DNA of 64,000 nt from Parasponia andersonii (lineage: Eukaryota; Streptophyta; Magnoliopsida; Rosales; Cannabaceae), in assembly GCA_002914805.1 (NCBI GenBank), contig JXTB01000037.1, positions 646,846 to 710,845 of the forward strand. The letters run 5' to 3'. Under the pieces are notes generated by a model. That model was not told the origin of the DNA, did no database searches, and saw only the letters and a list, made by a program, of their open reading frames with translations. Positions 47,724-60,862 of this stretch are shown here, piece after piece. The position numbers and the translations under genes were made by a program. Each line of letters starts with the position of its first letter. Position 1 is the first letter of the stretch.

Positions 47724-50566
47724 ATGGATTGGATTCCTTGTTCTGGAAAATCAAACAGTAAAGCTAAGACCAAGAAGAAGAAGATAAAGCAACAGGAAAA
47801 CCTGGTTGATCAGATCAAACCCACTTCAGGTACTCTCTATTTTCTCTATTTTCTATAACTATGGTTGTATATAGGTAGCTTGATATTTAACAGTGATATC
47901 CTTTTGTCGTTTTGTTCTGGTTCTATCTTGAATAATCGAGTTATGGGGTTCTTTCTTTTTCTATTTTGCATTTGTTTGTACAAATTAATCGTTTTTAGTA
48001 TCTGGGCTAGTCCTATATTGATCAGGAATTGAGAATTTTTCCTTGCAGTATGAGGTCCAAAAGGAAAAAAATATCAAGAATTACGTTGTTTACTCACTTT
48101 ATTTATTCATGTATGTTTTATAGAAATACTCTGCTTGTTATGTTTGTTAATAACTTTTGGGAAATAGATTTTTTTTCCCTTTCGAATTTGCTCGAAGGTT
48201 TCTGATTATGGTTTTTGCTTCCAAGAATAGTGTTTTTTTTTTAAAACCTTATGTTAAATTTTAGTATTCGTATAGATGCTAGATTAGATTCAAGCCAGGG
48301 AATCGTTCGAGCATGACTCATGAGAAAGTTTGTAGACGAAACTCAATGAGATAATTTTCTTTCAAGACTAATAACACAATTTTCGAAAAAGAAAATGCAA
48401 TTTTGTTTGTGAGTATAATACTAGGACATGGTAAGCTCATCATACTAGCTGCTAATAGTTTCGTCTTATCTGTTTTGAGCTTTACTCTAGTTGTGAATTG
48501 GTAGTTGTATCCTAATTAGATGGTTTTGTTAACTTTTAAAACATTTTATTTGGAGGTGAGTGAGTTCTTCCATGTTTAAGATGTTTCTTTGCTACATCTG
48601 ATAACTACATCAAATTTATTTGTACTCGAGTCTTAATTGCATCAAATGTACAAAGCAAAACTCTTGTCTTTCTGGGAATGCGAATTGCCGAAGTTAGTGT
48701 GCATTATTTAGTCTGCATTCCATTGTCAAAGCACAATTCCACCATCCCTTTTTGGTAACGTTCCTTTGTTATGAAATTTGAAAACAAAACCCAAAACACA
48801 ACCTCATTTGGCTCTTAATCATGTTCATTAGCTTAATTGTCTCCCCTATTCGATTTCAGGTGATTTCGAGACTAATTCATCTTTAAGCGAAAAGGAAGCA
48901 TCCAAAAATGGAGGATCTGATCACATTGCAGCACAGACTTTTACATTCCGTGAGCTGGCTGCTGCAACTAGAAATTTTAGGCCAGAATGTCTCTTGGGTG
49001 AGGGAGGTTTTGGTCGTGTGTACAAAGGGCGTTTAGAAAGTACTAATCAGGTTAGTCAGGTGCATAATACCTGTGCCATTTTACAAAAGGATGAGTGACT
49101 GTGAGCAGCTTGGATAAGTTCAAACATGCCTTTCAATTCAGCCTATATGTTGCAACAACTTATTTCATACTTCTGATCTTCCTAGTTCTCCACAAAAATC
49201 TAATGCTTTTTAGAGCCAACAAGCTATGACATAGTGATTTTAGCTTTACCTGTAATTTGAGCCCTTTTTGGTGGGGTTTGTAATGTACGCTGGCCATGGA
49301 TTGATATGATTTTGATAAGTTTATTGTGTTCTGTGTAGGTTGTAGCAATCAAGCAACTTGATCGTAATGGCCTGCAGGGGAACAGGGAATTCCTGGTTGA
49401 AGTTTTGATGTTAAGTCTGCTTCATCACCCTAACCTTGTTAACCTAATTGGCTATTGCGCTGATGGAGATCAAAGGCTTCTTGTTTATGAATATATGTCC
49501 CTAGGATCTTTGGAAGGCCATTTGCACGGTATATTGTGACCATCTGCTTTTTAACCTTATTTTATTTATTTATTCTTTCTCACATGGTAAATTTTCATAA
49601 GCATATTTTGCAGACATTTCACCTGGTAAGAAACGACTTGATTGGAATACAAGAATGAAAATAGCAGCTGGGGCAGCAAAAGGATTGGAATATTTACATG
49701 ACAGAGCTAGCCCTCCTGTAATATACAGAGATCTGAAATGCTCCAATATTTTGCTCGATGAAGGGTATCATCCAAAGCTCTCTGATTTTGGCTTGGCGAA
49801 ACTTGGGCCTGTTGGTGATAACACGCATGTATCTACAAGGGTAATGGGAACCTATGGATATTGTGCTCCAGAGTACGCAATGACCGGTCAGTTGACGTTG
49901 AAATCAGATGTATATAGTTTCGGGGTAGTTCTTCTGGAAATTATTACGGGCAGGAAAGCAATTGACAATTCAAGAGCTACAGGAGAGCAGAATTTGGTTG
50001 CATGGGTAAGAGATACCTGCTTTAGGTCTCATTTTTAATTTTATTTTTTCACATATAGCTGATAATATTGAAATACTTTCTTGTTCTTCAACACCCAAGG
50101 ATAAGTGATCCCCACTTCTTTGGTCCCTTCTTACTGAACATTCTTCTTTCGGGAACAAGACATCTAGTAGAATGACTAATTCAGAAACTTTGACAATGTT
50201 AGGAAGAGTATTTACAATCCACACACAATTTTTTTGTTCTTTTCTTTATTGGACAAAACTAGCTGACATGATTACTTTCAGGCAAGACCCTTGTTTAAAG
50301 ACCGGAGGAAGTTTTCCCAAATGGCCGATCCAATGCTCCAAGGTCAATATCCTGCAAGAGGCCTGTACCAAGCTCTTGCTGTTGCAGCTATGTGTGTCCA
50401 GGAGCAGCCTAATATGCGGCCTGTCATAGCTGATGTTGTCACAGCTTTAACTTACCTTGCTTCACAAAAATACGACCCCGATACACAACCAGTTCAAAGT
50501 TCCCGCTTTGCCCCCGGTACTCCTAAATCCAAGAGAGATAGTGAGAAAAAAGCTCAATGGTGGTAG
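47724..50566 (+). CDS. PBL7: Receptor-like cytoplasmic kinase VII, PBL7/CDL1 type
   Basis: This is a Ser/Thr kinase that normally sits on the inner face of the plasma membrane and relays signals from receptor kinases; Arabidopsis CDL1 takes part in brassinosteroid signalling. Coding exons are 47724-47829, 48860-49050, 49339-49528, 49614-50005 and 50282-50566, giving 387 residues. The N-terminus is short and Lys-rich. Motifs: glycine loop [11 protein letters not shown] (82-92), catalytic Lys104 (VAIK), YRDLKCSN with Asp202 (the Tyr in place of His is normal for this family), DFG at 220-222 and APEYAMTG. The C-terminus ends in QWW. Residue 2 is Asp where relatives have Gly ([10 protein letters not shown]), so the N-myristoylation signal is absent, though Cys6 remains for possible palmitoylation. 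In Arabidopsis this gene is beside PRR7, which supports orthology. Confidence 0.9.
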
Positions 50567-51474
50567 TGGATGTGAAACCATATTCTTGAGATGATGCTAT
50601 TGGTAGTCTTATCTACTGCTTTGATGTCAACTCATATGCTCATAGGGAACCTACTGCTGGTTATGGCTGATGATGACATACATAGCTCAGAGCTTTGTGA
50701 ATGCTTGTCAGTCGCATAGCATTCATCCCACAATTACCAAACTTCCTATCATCCCAATGAAAGTTTCATTTGGCTTCTCCATTTTGCACTTTTTGCTAGA
50801 AGGAAAATTTTATTATTTTTTCCTGAATGCATATGCATACCAAGAAGGCGGGTAGTCGTTTTCCATTGTATAAATCTGCATTCTTTATACTATCTTGGGT
50901 GTCTTTTACATGATTTTACCTCGGGAGTTTTGTTGTATAGATCTGCCTTGTATTTAACTTGTGAAGGGTTGTGTAAATTGAATGGTTAAAACATTATAAT
51001 TTATCATTTTATTGTTAGACGCTAGATTATTAGTCTGATTTCCTATATGCGTATTACGACTTTTTTTTTTCGGTTATCCTTGGAAGTGGTTTCGAATACT
51101 CGTTTACAGGCGCTGATGAAAAACATTCCATGTCCAAGCTCAGTTATGGCCCAGGAGTCATTACAATAAAGTATGGTAGAAGGGTCAGCTTTAAACATCA
51201 TCAGAGGGGAACATAATTTCCATAACCAAAATTTCTGTAGCTTTCATTACAAATAAACGAATCAATACATTAAATTTCTCCGTTCAAGGAAAAAAAAAAT
51301 ACATTGAATTTCTAAATCCTGGGAGAACCACCATGAGTTTTCTGAGTTTCAATTGATACATGTATGATGTAAAATATACACTGGTTCCTCACCCAGTTTT
51401 GTAGTTATTTACAAGAAGAAAGGTGGGCAATGATAAACCAGAAAAAGTCCAATCTCTCTTTTTACACTATGATA
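50567..51474. other. Convergent 3' flanks of the kinase and the RabGAP
   Basis: The two genes converge here, so the interval should hold both 3' untranslated regions. No other gene is seen. Confidence 0.5.
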
Positions 51475-53505
51475 TTACTCTTGCTCACTTGTTCTCTTTT
51501 GAGGAGTACTCGCATCTATTGGCTCATTGGTTGACTTACTTACACTAGACTCTTCGGCGCTAGCTGGTTTGCTCTGCGACACAAAAAATGTTCATAAATT
51601 GACAAGCTTCTGAAACAATATATTTTGCAGAATTGGCAGGTGTAATGAAGCAGGACTTGGATAAGTTGGTATACATTTGTTATATATTTTCTTCAAATTG
51701 TTGGAAAAAGAAATGCACCGTTGTCTAACGACTAACAAAAGTAGCAGAGATGTCAATGAGACAATTTTATTGAAATATACCTTATTTCTGTCACGCCAAC
51801 CAAGTCCAAATGGCAGAAGACTCTTTCTTGTGCTCTCCTGAGTGGATCCTTGATTTGGCAAAGCCCTACAGTGGCACACTACGATGGTAAGTTATCGAAA
51901 AAAGAAGAGCTAACAATTTGAACTAAAAGCATATGTCCTGTAAATTGAAAAATTTCCTGCTAAGAGCATTCACATTTGGGAAGATTGGTCTCTTTAATTT
52001 TCTCAGGGAGTTACAAAGAAGTCAGGCGCTTTAATTTTAGGTCTTGGACAGGGACTAATCGCAGATCAGACGAGGATAAAGAAAGCATCAAGGCAAAAAA
52101 GTTATACTAAAGCAATTTTCATGTACCGTGGAGAACAATGTGCTTTAACTTGGCCAGTTTGGTATTGCAGCGTGGCCTCCAACATTGATTCAGCCATTAC
52201 AACCCTCTTCTCCATCTCAACAAGGGAACCCACAGCCTTCTCGTATTTTTCCTGCATAACGCTATTGCCTTAAAAAGCAGGTATTATACTGAATATACAA
52301 TAATGATAACAAAATTTGATTAATGAACCAAGAACAAAATAAGGAAATGGCAAAATCACGGGAGGCAATGATCTTCCCAGATAACCAAGATATCAGAGAC
52401 AAAATGAAACCTGAAGCACATGTACTGCATATTTCTGAGCTGCTGCATCCTGCTCTGCACATATTCGAGCATCTTCAGTAACCTTCTGCTCTTGCTCTAC
52501 CCGCATCAAGACCTATAATATGCTCAATGAGATAAATCAGGACAGGAGAAATATCACGCAAATGTCATCTTTTACTGAAAACAGAAAGGAAATAAAACCT
52601 TGAGCATTGCAGATTCTTGTTCTTTCTTATCAGTGAGGGCTTGTTGTAGGTGGGCCACTTCTTGCTCCAATTGCTCAACCTCCAGGAATGCAAAGGGAAG
52701 GCAAAGCATACGAGTTAAAAGAAGAATAGAACAATTGTAGCAGTTGAAAGAGCCATTATATTAAGGATAAGATTAAGGGGGAAAAAAAAAAGTATGATAA
52801 GTTCATTGGTACCTAGTTTAATGGTGGTTTTAAATAATTTATTGTAATTCTGAGTTGACAATTATTTGTGGCCTAAAAGTATAGCAACTAAAGCATTTTA
52901 GTTGACATAAATCATACGAAAGAAGATACCTCTTTAAGTGTCTGTGCTTCAAAGACTTGACAGATAGTAATCAACTCCACATTACATTATTGATAAGGAT
53001 GCAACATTGGAAATACATGAAGAAAAAAAAATGCCTATAATACAGCTAGTTCTATGATGCAAAGGACCTGTAAGAGTTCAAAATGAATAAAGGATTTCAA
53101 GCTATTATGTATCCATGAGGACTGAGAAAACCACAGTACATCTATGTATATTTGATCTACAATAGCTGTATGGCAAAGATGATTTCCAACGTGATTTCAC
53201 AAAACTGACATATGGAGCAAGAAAAGCTTGACTAGATCAATGCTAGAAATACCCTTGCACTCAATTGCCGTCGATTATCTTGCTTGACCATCTCCATAAG
53301 TGCTGTCTCCAGCTCCTCAGCCCTGGAAAGAACAGGAATCACAAACAAAGATTAATTATTCTTTTCAGGCCAAGTAGAGATTGAAATTTTCAATATTGGA
53401 GTCACATAAATAAAACTTGAAGCCGTCTGTCACTCAAGGATACACGCCTTTGAAAATTAGGAGCACTGGGGGCAACTATCAGCACAGATACAAATATCTA
53501 TCTAA

Positions 53506-53541
<36 letters not shown>

Positions 53542-56500
53542 TTGCTTTAAGATACAGTTGACGGGGCTTGGTTGTGGAATCTGATCCCGCAAAAGTTCAT
53601 TTTTATAATTGCAAAGAGAGAAGAAATCGGATACATGAAACCAAGAAAAGAGCATGAAAAGGAATTTTTAACTTATTTGAATGTACGTCCTGGATATTAA
53701 GTACAATGTAAATGAAGTAGATAACTCAAGGATTTCACCCATAATGGAGTAGACTGTGAGACTAAAATTGTATTTTCCCTATCTTATCTACATGAAAAAT
53801 GAAGAGGGGGAAAAATCATCCGAAATCTTTCTCCAGAGAAACTGTAACCCAAACATAGGAACTAACCTGAGTACCACAGAAACCATAACGCAAACATAGG
53901 AACTAACCTGAGTACAGCAGATCTTTTTTCCTCCAGCAACCTGCATAACTCAACCTTCAACCAGACCACCTGCTCATACAGAGAATACTTTCTTTTGTCA
54001 CTTATTCCAAGTTAAGTACCATGAGATTACCTTGAATCACTTTGACAACTAAGATTGGAAAGTTTATGAGCCAGAAATGCAAGTTTATCGATGAGAAACT
54101 TAAGCACGCTTGTTAAGTACTGGAAAAGCCACATAAAGATGGTAGACCCCCTGGTGAGAAGGGTTGGTATACCCCAACAACCCTCTATGACCATGCTAAA
54201 TGAACTTCATTCATAAAATATTTCGAATGCGAGGGCATACAAATTCTTTCCAGATCTTCTCTTATATCTAAAATGCTATTGCCATGACCATGCATCAACT
54301 AGTTATAGACTGACCATATGGAACAATATGAACAGACATTAGGAAGAAAATAATCATCTTAAGTTATTAACCTTCCTAATTAATAATTCCAGGTTCGAAA
54401 AACTATAAACTCTTGAAAGCTTCTGCTGTGAATATGAGAGGAGATATCTACCTGTTCCTGAAGATCCGGTAGGGAATCCACTTCTGGATCTACAGCTAGG
54501 CGATCAAGCAAATCATCGAGATTAGAGGAATGACGCTCTAGATGAGATTTATCTCCCTTTGCAAGCATCTCACCTCCTTTGCTAGTCTTTTTCTCTTCTA
54601 TCAATGACACGGGATCGTGCTTAAAGCTGTAAAGCTTAGTAGCAAGCCCTTTGGAATCCTTCCAAATGCTACCCTTTTTTGATCTTTCCTCAACTACTAC
54701 TAATACAGCTGGCCGATGTTTTTCTCTCAATTCTTCCAACCTAGCTTCTGTTACAGCCAAAAAACCCATGCAAGCAGTCAAAACCAGCTGGCTGCTGTCA
54801 AATGTCGAGCCGGCAAGCGATTGCGACAGAGTAGTAGCATCTCCTGCATCTTTTGTTGTAACTAATGCAGGACCTGAAGGAATAGATAAAGAGACAAAGT
54901 TACATCGCTTTTAGTACATTGGAGACTGATATAAAACATTCAACGTGTTTTATCCTGTCACGAGTACCATATAACTCCATCAATGCTAGTGCTGTCCTAA
55001 ATAGCATAACACGATTTCCTTCGTATAGAAGCACATCCCATACTCGGAGAACTGAAGATCGATAAAGTAATGAGAGTAAATGCAATTTTCAGGAATGAAA
55101 CTTGATATAGAGAAAATTTGGACGAAAATTTTTCACCACTTTCCCAAGGAAGCGTGTTCACAAAAATAGAAAGAAACCAGGGTCCAGAGATCCATGCAAC
55201 CTGCACTCCCAAGTAATCCAGATGATCAACTGCAAGAAGAGAAGAAAAAAGAATAAATTACCCACATTGTTTCTTATAAGAAAAAAAACCAAAGAAAGAA
55301 ATATTGAAAAATGAATGCTAAAATCACAAACCCAATTTTGGAAATCTGTCCCGCATCAACTCCTCAAAGACTAGCTGGTCCACCTGACATAAAAGAAAAG
55401 CTAAAATATTATAATCTGATCAGAACCCGTGGAAGCAAAATATCTATTGGCTTTGCAGCATGGAGTGAACAATAGGCTAAATCAGATCAAAATTCAGCAT
55501 ATATGGCCACGGACTTTGAAAGTTAAAATCAGACCTGAGATTCTATCATTTCCTCGGTGTAGTAGCCCTCAAAGTAGTCATCCAATATACCCACCAAAGC
55601 CCTAAGAACAATCATAAAGATAAATTCCATAAGAATAATAATGTCAGTATTGGTGGGCATCTCTCTCTTTGCATGTATTTGTTTGTATTACAAAAAAAGA
55701 GCAACAGATATTTTCCAAGGACGCTATCTTTAGCAAGCAGAAGTTTGTGCACACTAAGAAAACCAAGAAATGAAGGTCATAATCCAGAGAAAAATTATGC
55801 ACTATTCAGAAGCCTTGCAAAACCATTCAAAGCATTTAAATTAAAATAAAAAATTAAAAGAATACATAAAATAATAATAAAAAAACCCTACATATATAGA
55901 GAAGGATGATCTTTCAAACCTACCAAAAGGCATTTTCCTCAGGCATCAAGAGTAGTAATAATCCTGCAAAGAAATTCATCGCCTGCATGTATTTTGGCAC
56001 CAACAATAGAATTAAACAAAAAAAAAAATAATGTAAAAAGTTTACTTATTACACCAATTAAGGAAAAAAAATGATCATCGTGCATCATGACTCAAGTGTT
56101 TTTCTTTTCTCAAAAACTTAAAGATAACTTCAAGATTTTGGCAGAAGTTAGAAAGTGATAACTTCATTGAGGCCAATAGAACAAATTATCTACTGAACTT
56201 GCCATGGTTACCTGGCAGTACCCAACAGATGGATTATGTTGAGCATAAGCTAAAAGTAAACGCCTCAACGAATTTCTGCCGTTCTCATCCAAAGCAGGAT
56301 GACCTGGAAATGTGCGTGGTATGTCCTGCACTGGAAAAAAAATTTAGTACAGGGAGAAAGCCAAGTTTCAATATAAATCAGAAGAAACAGCACCTACAAA
56401 TTAAAATGATAAAGTCCAAGGCGCATGCATCTAATGACCTTCTCAATCTGCCTTTTCCATTTGCTGGCTGCAGTAGACAAGTCATCACTCTCCTTATTTT

Positions 56501-58883
56501 TATCAGTGTTTCTTTCTTGAGCAAGTAAATCATGGTAATATCTCTCCACCCGATGAGCCTTCACGCCTACAAATGCTTGCCATACCTGTGACAGTAAGAT
56601 TATATCAAACAGTTCACTTTCTAAGAAATAAAAGAACTAGGTAGGTTCAATTGACTCGTAAGCATAAGCTTTTACCTCTCCTCTGAGATCCTTTGGCACT
56701 CCTCCCCGGACAAGGGATTCCAATTCTTCTTTCCAGGGAAAAAAGGGATCAAAAGAAAATCCATCCTCAACAGGTTTTTCTGCTCCAATGTAATTCACAC
56801 TGCCATAAAACCCATCAGAAACAGCATTTTCTGCCCCATTAGTGTCAACACTGACAGAGATCCCATCATTCACAGGCTTCTTTCGCTCACCAGCATTTAC
56901 ACTGTAAGAAACACCATCATCCATAGCAATTTCTTCCATGGCAGAATTTTCATTACGAGAGACACCATTACCAAAAATCACTTCTGAACCAGAGGAATTT
57001 TTACTCTCATAGATCCCATCCTCTGCATTTTCTGCAGTGGAGGCTTTCACAATGTCACTCAACATGCCATTAATACAAACCTCTTCCTCAAATTCCTCTG
57101 AAGCTTTCAAAGATCCTGTCTTTTCTATTGATTGAAGATTTTTCTCTCCTATGGTTATCAGTTCATCTTTTATATTCTGATTCTTCTTAACACGAGAGCT
57201 CATCATATTTTCAATAACATCAAGGGATGATCTAATTTGAGCCCATGTTTGCACCTTACTGGCTTTTGTTTCCTTATCACTTTCTGATGAACCATCAGTA
57301 ATAGATTTTTTGTTACTTGTGTCCTCCCCTTCCCCAAGCCTTTCTGAATTTATTTCTACTTTCTGGTCAGCAGCTTCTGTCTGCAATGCGTGTTTATGTT
57401 CTTTTTCAGAAGAGCAAGGTTGAGCATGTCCCACTAACTGTTCAAGGAAGTCCTTCCATCTATCCGATCTTTCCTCTTCCTCCTCCTAATATCGTAAATA
57501 TATCATTAAGCTGTAGGGAATGAAATTCTTTTTCCTACTTGGTTCAGTCTCTTTTAAGTGAAAATACTCCATGTAGAACATAAAAATCCTACAAAAAGAC
57601 GCTTATTGAGGCTTCTTTTTTTTCTTTCTTTCTTTCTTTCTTTCTTTTTTTTTTTTTTTGAAGGATTTATTGAAGTAGAATCAAAGTGACAATTTATCCA
57701 ATTGCCATTAACCAACTCACCTATTTAAATATAAAATATTCCTATTAAGATTTCATTCATTAAGAGTTTAGAAATCTTTCCAATTATCTTAAGTTCTCTT
57801 TCTTTTTAAAAAGCCAATAGATTATGTGAGAAGGTTGATTATTATACTGGTCACAGAAATATTGTTAAAGGTAAAAAAAAAAACTAATTATAACTTATAA
57901 GCTCATTCAGAGGCACATTGTTAACACGCATCGAATTGAAGTAAAAGTAAGGAATCAAATAGCGAATACCTTGTAGATATTAGCGTACTGTCTGTATCTT
58001 TGTGCGTGCTGAGGTCTCAAAGCAAATCCATAAGAATCCCTGCTTACACCAAACTCATTGGATTCTCAAAATGGCAAAGCAATGACGATAGTAGACAATA
58101 AACTTCTTAACTCTAAGATCCCATAAGCAAATTCGAAGAAAGATTTGGGCCTTATCGGCCGTAATGGGAATAGAAACCAGAAGTATTTCTCTATTCCTGC
58201 GTTTACTTTCACGTTGTAGTGAAGAAATTGAGAAGTGATAACTCAATTTTTGATTCTTTCTCCAAATTGTTTCACGTTACGATTCGATTCTTTTCATTAC
58301 GAATTAGTAAACATGGCCTACGAAAAATTAGACAAAAAGTTTCACATTATCTCAAAACAAGAGAAAACGTTAAAGTGGAAAGGGAAAAAAGAATGAAAGG
58401 CAGGCAAAGACCTGGAATCAACTTCCAATGAGCGCTTACTCAACAAGGACAACAACATAGCTCGAAAAGTGTCACTAGAATCCTAATGCCCATAACTCTC
58501 ACTCTCTTCACACTAGATTTGGAATTCTATACCTTACACCACCACATTTCGAACCATTCACACTGATCCATCCTAACCTCTAATTTTCATCACAAAGGTC
58601 ATTATAGCACACAACACAACACAATCGAAACAATGTCAGAGAAAAATCCAAAAACAGCAATTGGAGAGAAAAAAAAATGGAATTATAAGGGATAAATTCA
58701 ATCAAAGACCAGAATTTTTCAGAGAAAATGCAAGAATTTAGGGGTCAGATTAGGCGTGGAGTCGAAACCCCAAATTTTTCTCAAAATTTTTATCTTTTGA
58801 ATTTTATTTGTTTGTTACATATATGTGTATATGTACCTCCGAGGCTCGAGAGTGTGGAGGAGATTGAAGCTCTGGTCCGCCAT
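51475..58883 (-). CDS. TBC-domain Rab GTPase-activating protein
   Basis: It accelerates GTP hydrolysis by Rab GTPases in vesicle traffic. There are 18 coding exons on the minus strand: 58837-58883, 57970-58039, 56676-57485, 56439-56585, 56212-56325, 55924-55982, 55535-55601, 55332-55383, 55137-55229, 54968-55051, 54452-54873, 53908-53969, 53253-53322, 52599-52679, 52411-52512, 52127-52251, 51781-51865 and 51475-51573. Together they give 862 residues. The N-terminus has the conserved DSYGFALRPQH and an acidic EEEEERSDRW. A 17-residue repeat array spans 195-285. The TBC domain starts near 299 (RGGVPKDLRGE); the arginine finger is in IEKDIPR (356-362) and the glutamine finger in GYCQ (393-396), so it should be active. 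A long coiled coil follows from about 656. Closest in my memory to Arabidopsis At3g55020. The (CT)n and (CTT)n tracts just upstream lie in its leader. Confidence 0.9.
56748..57020 (-). repeat. In-frame 51-bp minisatellite encoding 17-residue repeats
   Basis: Five contiguous 17-residue units and a partial sixth lie at residues 195-285 of the RabGAP. They begin DGIYESKN, NGVSRNEN, DGVSYSVN, DGISVSVD, DGFYGSVN and DGFSFD. The consensus is roughly DGxSxSVNxxGAExxVx. The units are acidic and polar and lie between the N-terminal motif and the TBC domain, so they probably form a flexible linker. Confidence 0.85.
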
Positions 58884-58888
58884 AGTAG

Positions 58889-58926
<38 letters not shown>

Positions 58927-60265
58927 TTGACTAGGGTTTGAAGAAGAAGAAGAAGAAGAAGAAGAAGAAGACGGAGTCTGATCCGGAAGAATCGAAGGGT
59001 TGTACGGTCGTTGATGTTGGCCAAAGCAAGCTCTCCGAGTTGAGCTGAGTTGAGCTGAGCGAACCCGGTGGCTATCCGTTGTTTCTCTCTCTCTTTCTGG
59101 TAACTAACGTCGTTGGTGGTCACGTGCTGGTTTTTGGTGGGAGGTAAGGGACGGGTGGCGCCTTAATTAAAGGGAACGAAATGAAATGGGTCCCACGTTT
59201 CTATTCTTTTGTCTTCTATTAACTGCCATAGGGCCATAACCTCACATTCTGTTCAACTTTTGACTATCACCATGAACAGAAATTTGCTATAAAAATATTT
59301 CAAAAAAAAAAAATCATATTTTTTTAAAGACATGTATACAGTAATATAATGTTACAAATCTTCCAAAAAAATTAACTTAATAAGATTTTTTTTTTTTTCT
59401 TCATACTGGCTACTGGCATGGCAACATTCAAACTCTGAATTAAAATCTATTTCAGTTATAATTTTAAACGGTACGATTAAGCTAAGAGTTGTCATTAATT
59501 AAGCTTTAATTTAAAAATAAATAAAAACTAAACGTGCAATTATATACAAAAGTGTGCGAGTATATAATTGTAGATAATAAATAGAGAGTACGTAGTGTTA
59601 TTGACTTGGTTTAGTCCAATAATATATACAACCAAATCCCAAACAAAACTAAAAAGATGCTAGGCCTAGGTATCAATAAACTAATAAAAAGACGTATAAA
59701 GTACTACGTACCAAATGCCTCAAAGTACCTTCTTATGCTCACCCCCCCCCCAAAAAAAAAAAAAAAAAAAGAAAATGGCCTCAAAGTACCATATTCATAC
59801 ATAATATATCCTAGAAGTAGCTTCGAGGATGAGCTAGTGTTGGTGTGGATATAGTAAAGAGCTGCAGGCCTAAAAAATGTGAGCTCCCTAAACGAAGTTA
59901 TTATGTGTTGCACTATATATAAGACACCCTTCTGTATTTGAAAATTACAATTATACAAATTTTGGATATGTGAAATGGTATGAAAGACTAAAGTCTATTA
60001 GTACTAAAATTACAACTATTCGATGGACCTTGATGATGGGAGGGGGAGATGACTCCGCGGCTGATCCTTGAAGAGAGAAGATAAAATCATGGGGACGAAA
60101 GACGACTCCAAACAAAACATGAAAACAATATCCCTATCTAACCCACCCCGGCCTAAGATTCTAATTCCAATTTATGTGCACGAAACTCAACCTTATAACT
60201 TGATTATCAATCAACTCAAACTTGTGACATACATATGCAATTGTATTAAGCCCTCTATAAAACAA

Positions 60266-60279
<14 letters not shown>
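58884..60279. other. RabGAP leader/promoter and intergenic DNA
   Basis: (GA)n at about 58890-58922 and (GAA)n at about 58938-58970 lie directly before the start codon on the minus strand. A G-box CACGTG lies at 59121-59126 and an AACGTCGTT motif just before it. The rest is AT-rich without a supportable gene; the poly-C/poly-A junction near 59742 is simple sequence. Confidence 0.45.
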
Positions 60280-60299
<20 letters not shown>

Positions 60300-60400
60300 G
60301 TTGTTAATCCGGTATGTTTTTTTTTTTTCTTTTACCAATTCATAGATATATTTTGTTTTAATTGTTGGATTATTCATCTAACGGCTATCGTAATTTAAGT
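60280..60400 (-). mobile_element. Small non-autonomous element, copy D (partial)
   Basis: It shows the family landmarks in inverted order: TTAATCCGGTATG, a poly-T run, TTTACC and the central GGATTATTCATCTAACGG. Boundaries are unclear, and a (TA)n(GA)n tract precedes it. Confidence 0.3.
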
Positions 60401-60654
60401 AGTTGAAAAAAAAAAAAATAATAATAAATACTCATTATTTATTATTTTTTTTTTCTTTCCACTTTACTATGAAAAGATGTGCATGACTAATTTTAATTAG
60501 CTAAAATAATACATATATATAGATAGGTAAAAAAAAATTGTATTTTACTGAAAAACTACTATTTGACTAAGTTATCAACAAACATGATTTTAATGCATAT
60601 TTATATAGTATTGATTTCATAAATATTGAACTTTTATACTGCATCGGGACAATT

Positions 60655-60671
60655 TGACCTACTAGATTGGT

Positions 60672-60713
<42 letters not shown>

Positions 60714-60862
60714 TTATCAATCTAATAAGTATTTTTTTAACCTGTATATGTATTTTTTTTAATCCTTGGATCATCATTAGATGATGATCCAACGATAGGT
60801 GCATAAAAAGATATGTATCATTAATGCTATTTTTCTTTNTGCCCATATATATATATATATAT
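60655..60862 (-). mobile_element. Small non-autonomous element, copy C of a dispersed family
   Basis: In reverse complement this segment aligns with copy A at 2640: GATACA, TATGCAC, a GATC-centred palindrome (GGATCATCATTAGATGATGA on the plus strand), a poly-A stretch, then TTAGATTGATAACCT. It carries two (TA)n tracts and the ambiguous base at 60839. Confidence 0.45.

Noticed and set aside
49160-49348. Minus-strand open frame in a kinase intron
   Set aside because: It overlaps the intron and next exon of the kinase and has no recognisable content.
58890-58970. GA/GAA tract as a coding repeat (minus-strand Leu/Ser run)
   Set aside because: It lies upstream of the RabGAP start codon and is simple sequence in the leader.
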